DNA from: Rhodanobacter sp. ANJX3
GTDB lineage: Bacteria; Pseudomonadota; Gammaproteobacteria; Xanthomonadales; Rhodanobacteraceae
NCBI RefSeq assembly: GCF_014200755.1
Contig: NZ_JACHCM010000004.1
Span: 310,001-374,000 of the forward strand
DNA: 64,000 nucleotides
Reading direction: 5' to 3'
The translations under genes were made by a program, and so were the position numbers. This document shows positions 29,810-38,132 of the stretch, piece after piece. Every line of letters starts with the position of its first letter. Within the stretch, counting starts at the first letter, position 1. The notes below the pieces were generated by a model. That model was not told the origin of the DNA. It worked only from the letters and a program-made list of their open reading frames with translations, and searched no databases.

Positions 29810-30883
29810 TCATAGCAACGCGGCTTCTAGTCGATGACTGGCCTGCGGCATGCTTCGTAGCCGGAACGATTCTCGGTAGAGAGCGACCGCTCGTTTCGCC
29901 GCTTGCTGCGGGCTCATGCCTTGCGTGGCCACATGCGCGTTGTGCGATCCATAGGGTCCGTAGATCTTCGCATCGGTAACCGAGAACATACCAATCGTCG
30001 GCGTTCCGGACGCTACCGCCAGATGCATCACGCCGCAGTCTGCGCTGATCATCATGTCGACGCCGGCCATCGCCGACGCCATCCGACGAATGCTGGTGGA
30101 GTAGTAGCCGGGCCATTTTGAATCCAGCATCGAGCGGCCATGCGCGGGAATGATTTCAACCAGGCTGCATTCCGGAATCGCCAGCCGAACGGCCGAGACA
30201 AAATCGTTCCACCACGCCTGACAATAGCGCTTTTTACCCGTCGCCTCGGCAAACAGTCCGATCACGCCACCCTCGCAGGGTTGGTCCGACGCCACGACGA
30301 GGCGGCGGATCAGCTGCTCACCGTGCTGTTTCTCCGCCGCGGTCAGGCGCAGGTCCAGCGCGGGAAAATCTTCGGCCTCGTTAATCTGGTGCGATGCATA
30401 CCAGCGCACCAGCATCACCGAACGTTTTGCCATGTGATGCGGCGCCATCGAGGCTGGTACGAGATGCGTCATGCCGCGGCTACGGCGCGCCCCGTCGTCA
30501 AAGCCAAGCTTGCGGCGCCCCTTAAATAATCGTGCCAGCAGGCGGCTGAAACCGGAACCCAGGCAAGGATCGATAATCAAATCGTAATCCGTTCTGCGAA
30601 TTCTCAGTATTTTCGAGAGAAAAACGAAGGGATGCTTAAAGCCTCGGCGCGACAAACAATAAATATGTCGAACGCTGGAGAATGTCTGAAAAACGTCGAC
30701 TGCCGCGTTTCCCTCGGCGACGATGTCGATTTCGGCGCCCTGGTAAAGCCGTTCCAGCTCGGCGATCAGCGGCGTCACCAAAATCATATTGCCGAGCCGA
30801 TGATTCGGGCGGCAAACCAGGATGCGATAGATCTCGTTGCCAGGTATGGCATCTGCCCTGGGACGGGGAAGAAGTCGTTTCAC
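29810..30883 (-). CDS. Glycosyltransferase family 9 (heptosyltransferase-like)
   Basis: A 357-residue two-domain GT-B protein. The N-terminal ILVCRPNHRLGNMILVTPLIAELE and the C-terminal donor-site stretch MMISADCGVMHLAVASGTPTIGMF are typical of the ADP-heptose:LPS heptosyltransferase family. It lacks the usual extended glycine-rich N-terminus and may act on a sugar other than heptose. The start is GTG 30883. Base composition is lower in GC than the housekeeping genes around it, as is common for lipopolysaccharide genes. It converges with the GtrII-like gene. Confidence 0.85.
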   Translation of the reverse strand: MKRLLPRPRADAIPGNEIYRILVCRPNHRLGNMILVTPLIAELERLYQGAEIDIVAEGNAAVDVFQTFSSVRHIYCLSRRGFKHPFVFLSKILRIRRTDYDLIIDPCLGSGFSRLLARLFKGRRKLGFDDGARRSRGMTHLVPASMAPHHMAKRSVMLVRWYASHQINEAEDFPALDLRLTAAEKQHGEQLIRRLVVASDQPCEGGVIGLFAEATGKKRYCQAWWNDFVSAVRLAIPECSLVEIIPAHGRSMLDSKWPGYYSTSIRRMASAMAGVDMMISADCGVMHLAVASGTPTIGMFSVTDAKIYGPYGSHNAHVATQGMSPQQAAKRAVALYRESFRLRSMPQASHRLEAALL

Positions 30884-31417
30884 GCGTTACCCCGAGGCGG
30901 CCATGTCGCAAAGGCCATGCGAACCATCAAAGGGCGAGCTTGACTGGTTTGGCCATTCTGTATGTTGTTAAAGCATTCGACGGGACGGATCGTCTCCGCC
31001 GCCATTCACTTTCAGAATCGCGAAGCTCGCCGGACGCAGCCAAGCTTTCCAGCCACTAGTTCGCGCGACCGTCGGACTCTCGCGCATAGTGCTGTTGGGC
31101 TCGCGATGAAACGGAGATTTCTTACCGCGTGGTACCCCAGCGCCAACCGAACGCGACTTTAGGCGCATCTACTTACGATTAGTTCCGGCTTGGAAAACTG
31201 AATACCCATGATTTATAAGAAAATAAAAATCTTTTTCGAAATATAATACGCTTAGCGCGATCGATAACCCCGGGCACCGGCCACTGCCCGGCGGCGGATG
31301 ACCCATAGCCTGATTGTTTTTGATAATGATTCGCATCATCATATCTGCTCAGCCAGCCACTCATGACTGTCTCGGTTCATGACGCCACGCGCCCAACCAT
31401 CTGAGCAAAGGGTCATT
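30884..31417. other. AT-rich intergenic region upstream of the porin operon
   Basis: About 530 bases between the divergent GT9 and porin genes. The stretch 31185-31260 is markedly AT-rich and contains TATAAT (31242-31247) without a clear -35. The Fur-box-like site lies at 31322-31340. Short frames elsewhere in the region show no recognisable protein. It is the likely control region for both genes. Confidence 0.5.
31322..31340. promoter_or_regulatory. Fur box (ferric uptake regulator operator)
   Basis: The 19 bases GATAATGATTCGCATCATC match the classical Fur consensus GATAATGATAATCATTATC at 15 of 19 positions; in the 7-1-7 model the match is 12 of 14. A -35-like TTGATA (31320-31325) overlaps it, so bound Fur-Fe2+ would block RNA polymerase. 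It lies 78 bases before the porin start. This predicts induction of the downstream operon under iron limitation. Confidence 0.75.
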
Positions 31418-32923
31418 ATGAAAAGGGAAATGAATCGCCACCGAAAATCTCGGCGCGGTTTTTGTGGAGTGTCTGCTGCTGCGCTGACAGTCGGCCTGGC
31501 CTTGCTCGCCGCTCCTGCGGAAGAAGCCACCGCGCAGCGCATCGCGGTGCCCGTCAGCCAGCAATCTGCCGATGGCCAGCCTGCCGATCAGGCCACGTTT
31601 CTGACCAATCTCCGGCGCAGCAATTACTTGTTGGGTGACATGTTTGGCCTGCGTACGTTTCTGAGCAAGTACGGCATCACGCTGGTCGCGCAGGAAACCA
31701 GCGAGGTGCTGGGCAACCCGAAGGGTGGCACGCAAAAAGGCGCGCAGTACGACGGGCTCACGCAGGTCATCATGCAGCTCAATACGCAGCGTGCCTTCGG
31801 CCTCTACGGCGGCCTGTTCAACATCAGCGCGCTGCAAATCCACGGCCAGAATTTCAGCGCCGACAACCTGTCGACCATCCAGACCTCCAGCGGCATCGAG
31901 GCCGACCGCGGAACGCGTCTATGGGAGCTCTGGTACGACCAGAAATTTCTGGACGAAGATCGGCTGGACATCAAGGTCGGCCAGCAGAGCGTCGACCAGG
32001 AATTCATGGTCAGCACCAACGCCGCCTACTTCGTCAACACGATGTTTGGCTGGCCGGCGCTGCCTTCTTACGACATGCCCGGCGGTGGCCCGGCGTATCC
32101 CCTGTCGGCGGTGGGCGTCCGCCTGCGCTATCGGCCGGTCGATTCGATCAATCTGCTGCTCGGCGTTTTCAACGGCAGCCCGGCCAGCAGCAATGAAGGT
32201 GATCCTCAGCGAAGCGACCACAACGGGACTGACTTTCCGCTCGGCGGCGGCCGGCTGATCATGGCCGAGTTGCAGTATGCGTATCCCTCGCTGGGCAGCA
32301 TGGTCTATCCCGGCGAATCGGCACCGCTATCACGCACCTATAAATTGGGCGCCTGGTACGACACCGAAAATTTTGCCGACCAGCGCTACGACAGCAACGG
32401 CCTGTCGCTGGCCAACCCGGCAAGCAACGGCGTACCGGCTAATCATCGCGGCGACTTCTCGCTATACGCGGTGGCCGACCAGATGCTCTGGCGCAACAAG
32501 GACGACCCGAACAACTCGCTGAGTGGCTTTGTGCGTGTCATGGGTACGCCGCAAAACGACCGCAACTTTATCCGCTTCAGCGCCAACGCCGGCTTCGTGT
32601 ACCACGAGCCGTTCGTCAATCGCGCGGATGACACGTTTGGCGTGGGCATGGGCTACGTCAAGGTCGGCAGCAATGTGTCGGGGCTCGATCGCGATACCGC
32701 GAGCTTTGCCGCGATTGTCGACCCGGGCAGTCTCAACATCGTGCGCCACACCGAAACGTATGTAGAGACCACGTATCAGTATCAGCTGCGCCCGTGGTGG
32801 CAGCTGCAACCTGACCTGCAATACGTTTTCAACCCCGGCGGCGGCATCTTCAATCCGAACCAGCCCAACCGACGCGTGGGCAACGAGCTCGTGCTCGGCC
32901 TGCGCACCAATATCCTTTTCTGA
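31418..32923 (+). CDS. OprB-like outer-membrane porin
   Basis: A 501-residue beta-barrel protein of the carbohydrate-selective porin (OprB) group. It has a basic signal peptide (RHRKSRRGFCG, then a hydrophobic core, with cleavage near ATAQR at about residue 46). The mature protein begins near FLTNLRRSNYLLGDMFGLRTFLSKYGI, the family's opening, and carries KVGQQSVDQEF and a C-terminal barrel strand LVLGLRTNILF ending in Phe. ATG 31418 has AAAGGG 5 bases upstream; ATG 31430 is an alternative. The Fur box upstream and the peroxidase downstream suggest a solute linked to iron and not simply sugar. Confidence 0.88.
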   Translation: MKREMNRHRKSRRGFCGVSAAALTVGLALLAAPAEEATAQRIAVPVSQQSADGQPADQATFLTNLRRSNYLLGDMFGLRTFLSKYGITLVAQETSEVLGNPKGGTQKGAQYDGLTQVIMQLNTQRAFGLYGGLFNISALQIHGQNFSADNLSTIQTSSGIEADRGTRLWELWYDQKFLDEDRLDIKVGQQSVDQEFMVSTNAAYFVNTMFGWPALPSYDMPGGGPAYPLSAVGVRLRYRPVDSINLLLGVFNGSPASSNEGDPQRSDHNGTDFPLGGGRLIMAELQYAYPSLGSMVYPGESAPLSRTYKLGAWYDTENFADQRYDSNGLSLANPASNGVPANHRGDFSLYAVADQMLWRNKDDPNNSLSGFVRVMGTPQNDRNFIRFSANAGFVYHEPFVNRADDTFGVGMGYVKVGSNVSGLDRDTASFAAIVDPGSLNIVRHTETYVETTYQYQLRPWWQLQPDLQYVFNPGGGIFNPNQPNRRVGNELVLGLRTNILF

Positions 32924-32934
32924 TAGTGATCGAC

Positions 32935-34098
32935 ATGAGCCACGCCATGAATAAGATCCACCGCCTGACCGCCCGCGCGCTTGTTGCTACCGTTGCTGTT
33001 CTCAGTGTGAGCAATGCCCTCGCCGACAAGGCGCCAATCGGCTTCCTCGAAACCGTGCATCGCCACGTGACGCTTGCCTCCACCGTCACCGACAACGGCG
33101 ACCTCAACCCCTATGCCATCGTCGTGGCGCCGGTATCGGCGGGCAAAATCGCCAAAGACGACGTGCTGGTCGACAACTTCAACAACCTGTCCAACCTGCA
33201 GGGCACCGGCACTACGATCGTCGACTACCGGCCTTCGACCAAGCAGACCACCCTATTCGCCAAGCTGCCACAAAATCTGCCGCAGTGTCCCGGCGGTGTG
33301 GGCCTGACCACGGCCATGACCATGCTGAAAACCGGCTGGATCATTGTCGGCAGCACGCCAAGTACCGACGGCACGACGGCCACCAAAGGCGATGGCTGCG
33401 TGATCGTGCTGGACCCCAACGGCCAGGTCGCGGCCACGTGGTCCGGTGCCAACATCAACGACCCGTGGGGCAATATGGCGGTGGTCGACAACGGCAATAC
33501 GGCCACGCTGTTTATCAGCATGGCGGGTTTCGGGCTGCAGAGCCCGGACGTGATCGACCCTGCCACCAAGTTTCCGGTAAGGATCAAGAAAGCCACCGTG
33601 CTGCGCCTGGAGCTGCAGATTCCGCAGGGTAAGCCGCCAGTGCTGGTCAGCCAGACGGTCGTGGGCGACGGGTTCTCGCAGCGCGCCGACCGCGACAACT
33701 TTTTGCTCGGGCCCACCGGTCTCGCACTGGGGCCCGACCACACCCTGTACGTCACCGATGGCCTGGACAACATCATCACCGCGATACCCGACGCGCTTAG
33801 CCGCACATCCAGCGCAGGCACCGGCAAGGTCGTCACTCAGGGCGGCCTGCTCAACTGGCCGCTGGCGATGGTTTACACCCCGGCCGGGCACCTGCTGGCC
33901 TGCAACGGCAAAGACGGCCAAGTAGTCGAGGTTGATACAAGCACCGGGAAGCAGATTTACAGCCAGTGGATCGACTCCGACCAGGCACAGTCGCCACCGG
34001 GCAATGGCGATCTTTTCGGCATCGCGATGACGCCGGATGGCGCCGGCTTTTATTACGTCGAAGATGATATGAACACCTTGATGCGAGCAGGAAAATGA
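32935..34098 (+). CDS. Secreted NHL/beta-propeller-like protein
   Basis: A 387-residue protein with a signal peptide (MNKIHRLTARALVATVAVLSVSNALA) followed by repeated blade-like motifs: GPTGLALGPDHTLYVTDGLDNII, LLNWPLAMVYTPAGHLLACNG and GNGDLFGIAMTPDGAGFYYVEDD. These resemble NHL or SMP-30-type six-bladed propellers. Starts at 32935 or 32947 both give an exported protein. It is 11 bases after the porin gene and overlaps the peroxidase gene by ATGA. No catalytic motif is evident; binding of a ligand or of the peroxidase is a guess. Confidence 0.75.
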   Translation: MSHAMNKIHRLTARALVATVAVLSVSNALADKAPIGFLETVHRHVTLASTVTDNGDLNPYAIVVAPVSAGKIAKDDVLVDNFNNLSNLQGTGTTIVDYRPSTKQTTLFAKLPQNLPQCPGGVGLTTAMTMLKTGWIIVGSTPSTDGTTATKGDGCVIVLDPNGQVAATWSGANINDPWGNMAVVDNGNTATLFISMAGFGLQSPDVIDPATKFPVRIKKATVLRLELQIPQGKPPVLVSQTVVGDGFSQRADRDNFLLGPTGLALGPDHTLYVTDGLDNIITAIPDALSRTSSAGTGKVVTQGGLLNWPLAMVYTPAGHLLACNGKDGQVVEVDTSTGKQIYSQWIDSDQAQSPPGNGDLFGIAMTPDGAGFYYVEDDMNTLMRAGK

Positions 34099-35393
34099 GC
34101 GAATCAGACGATCCCAAGCTGCGCAGTCGACGCCGTTTTCTGGCGTCGGCGGCGACAGCGGCGGCGGTGGCCGCCACGGCACCGGTTGCGGCGGCGGCGC
34201 ACGGGCGCGCTGCAACATCGTCAAGCTCAAGCTCAAGCGAGAGCGGCGGCGACAGGGAGCCGTTCTTCGGCCTGCACCAAGCGGGTGTGGCCACGATGCC
34301 ACAAGCCAACGTGTATTTCGCTGCATTCGATCTAACAACCGAAAAACGCGTAGACGTGGTCGCCCTGCTGCGCGCGTGGACCGCGGCCTCGGCGCGCCTG
34401 GCTCAAGGCCTGAGCGCGGTCGCGCTGACCGACGATCCCGCATCGCCCGAGCCCGATTCGTACGACGCCGCTGGACTGAATGCCGATCGGCTCACGCTCA
34501 CCTTCGGCTTCGGCCCAGGCATGTTCACCAAGGATGGTAAAGATCGTTACGGGCTAGCCAAACACCGACCCGAGGCGCTCGCCGACCTGCCGCGCTTCAA
34601 CGGCGATCAACTGGCGCCTGCGCGCACCGGCGGCGACCTGTGCATCCAGGCCTGCGCCGACAATCCGCAGGTGGCTTTTCATGCCGTGCGTCAGCTGTCG
34701 CGCCTCGCCTACGGCACGGCGAATATCCGTTGGGCACAGAGCGGCTTTATGGCCGCACCCAAAGACAAGAGCACGCCGCGCAATCTCATGGGCTTCAAGG
34801 ACGGCAGCATGAATGTGCCGATCCGTGACGAGGCCTCGATGAACCGCTATGTGTGGGCCGGCGACGAAAGCGGCTGGATGCAGCACGGCACGTACATGGT
34901 CGCGCGCCCGATACGCATCGCGCTTGAGCATTGGGATCGGATGAAGCTGAGCTTCCAGGAGCAGGTAGTCGGCCGCCAAAAACACTCCGGCGCGCCGCTG
35001 GGTCAGAAGAACGAAAACGATAGCCTTGCGCTCGATACCAACGACGCGAGCGGCAACCCGATCATTCCGGAAAATGCCCACGTGCGTCTGGGCGCGCCGG
35101 AAAACAACGACGGCGCGCAGATATTGCGCCGTGCGTATTCGTACGACAACGGACTGAGCTATATCGCCGAGCGTTGGCCGCCGTGGCACCAGGGCATGGA
35201 GTTCGACGCAGGCCTGCTTTTTATCTGTTACCAGCGCGATCCGCGCACCGGCTTCGTGAAAATCTTCGACAAGATGTCGAAGTTCGACATGATGAACCAG
35301 TTCGTCACCCACGTCGGCGGTGGCCTGTTTGCCTGCCCGCCCGGTGTGAAAGAGGGCGGCTACATCGGGCAGCCGCTGTTCGAACTGGCCTGA
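34095..35393 (+). CDS. Tat-exported Dyp-type heme peroxidase (EfeB-like)
   Basis: A 432-residue protein with a twin-arginine signal (SRRRFL, residues 11-16, then an alanine-rich core) and a serine-rich linker near 42-50. The peroxidase domain has the Dyp signature GFKDG with the catalytic Asp at about 236, RIALEHWDRMKLSFQEQ, and the proximal heme His at about 329 in ENAHVRLGAPEN. The closing GGGLFACPPGV resembles EfeB. EfeB-type enzymes act in the periplasm on heme or ferrous iron beside the EfeUO importer; no efeU or efeO is visible here. The start overlaps the propeller gene. Confidence 0.92.
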   Translation: MSESDDPKLRSRRRFLASAATAAAVAATAPVAAAAHGRAATSSSSSSSESGGDREPFFGLHQAGVATMPQANVYFAAFDLTTEKRVDVVALLRAWTAASARLAQGLSAVALTDDPASPEPDSYDAAGLNADRLTLTFGFGPGMFTKDGKDRYGLAKHRPEALADLPRFNGDQLAPARTGGDLCIQACADNPQVAFHAVRQLSRLAYGTANIRWAQSGFMAAPKDKSTPRNLMGFKDGSMNVPIRDEASMNRYVWAGDESGWMQHGTYMVARPIRIALEHWDRMKLSFQEQVVGRQKHSGAPLGQKNENDSLALDTNDASGNPIIPENAHVRLGAPENNDGAQILRRAYSYDNGLSYIAERWPPWHQGMEFDAGLLFICYQRDPRTGFVKIFDKMSKFDMMNQFVTHVGGGLFACPPGVKEGGYIGQPLFELA

Positions 35394-35439
35394 GAAAACG
35401 CGACCATCGCTTGCGGTCGTAATGACGCGCGCTCGATCA

Positions 35440-36030
35440 TCATGCTTTTTTCGGCGAACAGGCTTTGTGCCGAAAACACGTCACCACATGGTCGTTGATC
35501 ATGCCGGTGGCCTGCATCAACGAGTAGAGAATGGTGCTGCCGACGAAGCGAAAGCCACGCTTTTTCATTGCCTTGCTCATGCCGTCGGACAGCGGCGTGC
35601 TCGCCGGCACGCTGCCGCTGTCCGCCCAACGATTGACCAGCGGCTGGCCGTCGACGAAAGACCATAGATAGCGATCCAGGCTACCGAACTCTTCGATTAC
35701 GCCCAGCGCGGTGATGGCGTTGTCGCGGGTGGCAAACACTTTCAGCCGATTGCGGATGATGCCGGGATCGAGCAATAGTTTCTCCAGTTCGCGATCCTTC
35801 ATCGCCGCGACGCGGGCGATATCGAAATCGTGAAACACCTTGCGGTAGCGCTCGCGCTTGGCCAGCACCGTGCGCCACGACAGGCCGGCCTGCGCGCCTT
35901 CCAGGCACAGAAATTCGAACAGCTGCCGATCGTCGTGCAGCGGCGTACCCCATTCGGTGTCGTGGTAGTCGCGCAGCAGCGGATCGATCGCGCCCCAGGA
36001 ACAGCGTGGGCGTTCGGCGGCTTTCGTCAT
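35440..36030 (-). CDS. tag: DNA-3-methyladenine glycosylase I
   Basis: A base-excision repair enzyme removing 3-methyladenine. The 196-residue protein has the Tag N-terminus RCSWGAIDPLLRDYHDTEWG with zinc-site residues, GAQAGLSWRTVLAKRE, and a C-terminal HVVTCFRH that supplies further zinc ligands. ATG 36030 (MTKAAERP), with GAGAG upstream, is preferred to ATG 36060, which would add ten residues not typical of the family. Confidence 0.93.
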   Translation of the reverse strand: MTKAAERPRCSWGAIDPLLRDYHDTEWGTPLHDDRQLFEFLCLEGAQAGLSWRTVLAKRERYRKVFHDFDIARVAAMKDRELEKLLLDPGIIRNRLKVFATRDNAITALGVIEEFGSLDRYLWSFVDGQPLVNRWADSGSVPASTPLSDGMSKAMKKRGFRFVGSTILYSLMQATGMINDHVVTCFRHKACSPKKA

Positions 36031-36136
36031 GGCGTGCTCTCGGTCGGTGTCGTGTTGCATGGGGAGCCGATCGCGTTACAGCAGTGAAATCGGCCCGATC
36101 GGCAGCGCTCTGTCGTGGCCGGTTATCATGGCAGGC

Positions 36137-36820
36137 ATGAATCCCACCGTGCTCCCCGCCGATCCCGCGCAGTTTCCCGATCAGGCCGCCAGTTTCATGC
36201 TGGACGGTCCCACCGGCAAGCTGGAAACCATCACCGATATCGCCGAACCCGCCGACGCGCGCCGCGGCGTGGCGGTGATCTGTCACCCGAATCCAGTGCA
36301 GGGCGGGACCATGCACAACAAGGTGGTGACGATGGCCGAACGCGCGCTGCGCGAATCGGGCCTCGATACCGTGCGCTTCAATTTTCGCGGCACCGGCAAC
36401 TCGCCCGGCGAATATGACAACGGCGCTGGCGAAGGCGACGATCTGGCTGCCGTGGTGGCCTGGGTGCGCAAGACGCGTCCGCACGATGCGCTATGGCTGG
36501 CCGGCTTCTCCTTCGGCAGCTACGTGACCATTTCCCGCGCCGCCGAACTGCACGCCGATGCGCTGATCAGCATCGCGCCACCGGTAGGCCGCTGGGCCTT
36601 CGGCGAGCTGACCGTGCCGACCTGCCCATGGCTGGTCGTGCAGGGCGAAGCCGATGAAGTGGTCGAGCCCGAAGCGGTGTTCGCATGGATCGATGCGCTG
36701 GAGAAAAAGCCCGAGCTGGTGCGCATGCCCGATACCAGCCATTTCTTCCATCGCCGCCTGATGGATTTGCGTGGTGCGATCAAACACGCCGTGCGCGGCT
36801 GGTTGCCGCCGACGCGTTGA
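36137..36820 (+). CDS. Alpha/beta hydrolase of the dienelactone-hydrolase-like group
   Basis: A 227-residue cytoplasmic hydrolase with CHPNPVQGGTMHNKVV near residue 43, RFNFRGTGNSPGEYDNGAGEGDDL, the nucleophile elbow GFSFGS (Ser near 127), an acidic residue in VQGEADEVVEP and His in SHFFHRRL. This widespread family is uncharacterised as to substrate. ATG 36137 is chosen because similarity begins there. It lies 61 bases before zapE. Confidence 0.85.
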   Translation: MNPTVLPADPAQFPDQAASFMLDGPTGKLETITDIAEPADARRGVAVICHPNPVQGGTMHNKVVTMAERALRESGLDTVRFNFRGTGNSPGEYDNGAGEGDDLAAVVAWVRKTRPHDALWLAGFSFGSYVTISRAAELHADALISIAPPVGRWAFGELTVPTCPWLVVQGEADEVVEPEAVFAWIDALEKKPELVRMPDTSHFFHRRLMDLRGAIKHAVRGWLPPTR

Positions 36821-36881
36821 GCTTCTCCACCAGCCGCGTTTCTGGCTCGGCCCTCGTCCCACATCCAAGACGTTCCGCCCG

Positions 36882-38000
36882 ATGAGTGAATCACCGCAAC
36901 TCGCGCCCAGCGCGCGCTATCAGGAAGGCGTTGCCGCGCACCGCTGGGAATCCGATCCCACGCAGCTGGCGCTGCTGCCGGAGTTCGACCGCATGCACGC
37001 GGCACTCTGCGCGCCAGCCGACGGCAGCAGTGGACTGTTTGGACGATTGAAGTCGCTGCTCGGCAGCGAGCCGGCAGCCGCCGTGCCAGGACTGTATCTG
37101 TGGGGCAGCGTGGGTCGCGGCAAGACGTTTCTGATGGACCTGTTCGTTTCCAGCCTGCCGCAGGGCACCGCGCTGCGTCGGCACTACCACCGCTTCATGG
37201 GCGAGGTGCACGAGAGCCTGCGCGCGCTGGGCAACCGGCAGAATCCGCTGGTCGAGGTAGCGGCCGGGCTGGCCGCACGCTGCCGCGTGCTGTGTCTGGA
37301 CGAGTTTCTGGTCAACGACATCGGCGATGCGATGATCCTGGCCGGCCTGCTCGATGCGCTGTTTGCGCGCGGCGTGACCCTGCTCACCACCTCCAACACC
37401 GCGCCGGCCGACCTGTACAAGAACGGCCTGCAGCGCGCGCGCTTTCTGCCAGCCATCGCGCTGATCGAAAAACACTGCCACGTGGTGGAAATGGCCTCGT
37501 CGCACGACTGGCGGCTGCGTGCGCTGGCGCAGGCACCGGTGTATCTGACGCCGCCGGGCGCCGAGTCGCACCGCGCGCTGGAGCGCATCTTCAGCAGCCA
37601 GGCCAGCGGCACCGTCGAGCAGAACGGCACTCTCAGCATCAACGGTCGCGACATCCCGTTTCGCAAGCGCGCCGAGAATGTGCTTTGGTTCGACTTCGAG
37701 GCCTTGTGCGAGGGGCCGCGCGCCGTCGCCGATTACATCGCGCTGGCCAAGGCCGGCCCCACCGTGATCGTCGCCAACGTGCCGCAGTTCAACAGCTACA
37801 GCGACGATGCAGCCAAACGCTTCGTGCAATTGGTCGACGAATTCTATGACCGCCACGTCAAGCTGGTGTTGTCCGCCGCCGCGCCGATCACCGAGCTGTA
37901 CGACGGCGAACGCCTGCGCGCCGAATTCGGCCGCACCGAGTCGCGCCTGATCGAAATGCAGAGCAAGGATTATCTGGCGCTGGAGCATCGGGCGGATTGA
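36882..38000 (+). CDS. zapE: Cell division protein ZapE, AFG1-family ATPase
   Basis: A 372-residue P-loop ATPase of the AFG1/ZapE family, which associates with the Z-ring and destabilises FtsZ bundles late in division. Walker A is GSVGRGKT (residues 75-82), Walker B is in RVLCLDEFLVNDI, and the family's C-terminal AAAPITELYDG, then SRLIEMQSKDYL, is intact. The ATG at 36882 starts the conserved RYQEGVAAHRWESDP region. A dispersed repeat follows its stop. Confidence 0.92.
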   Translation: MSESPQLAPSARYQEGVAAHRWESDPTQLALLPEFDRMHAALCAPADGSSGLFGRLKSLLGSEPAAAVPGLYLWGSVGRGKTFLMDLFVSSLPQGTALRRHYHRFMGEVHESLRALGNRQNPLVEVAAGLAARCRVLCLDEFLVNDIGDAMILAGLLDALFARGVTLLTTSNTAPADLYKNGLQRARFLPAIALIEKHCHVVEMASSHDWRLRALAQAPVYLTPPGAESHRALERIFSSQASGTVEQNGTLSINGRDIPFRKRAENVLWFDFEALCEGPRAVADYIALAKAGPTVIVANVPQFNSYSDDAAKRFVQLVDEFYDRHVKLVLSAAAPITELYDGERLRAEFGRTESRLIEMQSKDYLALEHRAD

Positions 38001-38008
38001 AATTGGAT

Positions 38009-38079
38009 ATGTTGGGGTGACAACTCGCTCCTGCGAGTTGCCCTACGGGCCATTCGCTGCGCTCACCACCAACCTACAT
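38009..38079. repeat. GTAGGTTGG-family dispersed repeat, copy 1 (inverted)
   Basis: On the minus strand this reads GTAGGTTGGTGGTGAGCG, then CAGCGAATGGCCCG, then GCAGGAGCGAG and CACCCCAACAT. The same blocks in the same order occur in the copy at 55372-55525, apart from a short insertion there. It contains a small hairpin, AACTCGC/GCGAGTT (38022-38040). It fills most of the gap between zapE and the transporter gene. Confidence 0.75.
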
Positions 38080-38132
38080 GTCACGCTGCTAGCATTATTC
38101 CACCTGCGCCCAATCTCTACAGGCAAACTTCC

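Noticed and set aside
30632..31059. Overlapping plus-strand open frames opposite and beyond the GT9 gene
   Set aside because: No ribosome sites or recognisable sequence; they lie opposite a well-supported glycosyltransferase or in AT-rich intergenic DNA.
31242..31247. TATAAT hexamer upstream of the porin
   Set aside because: No -35-like hexamer lies at the proper distance, and it is about 170 bases from the gene start. It could still serve a short RNA, but nothing supports that.
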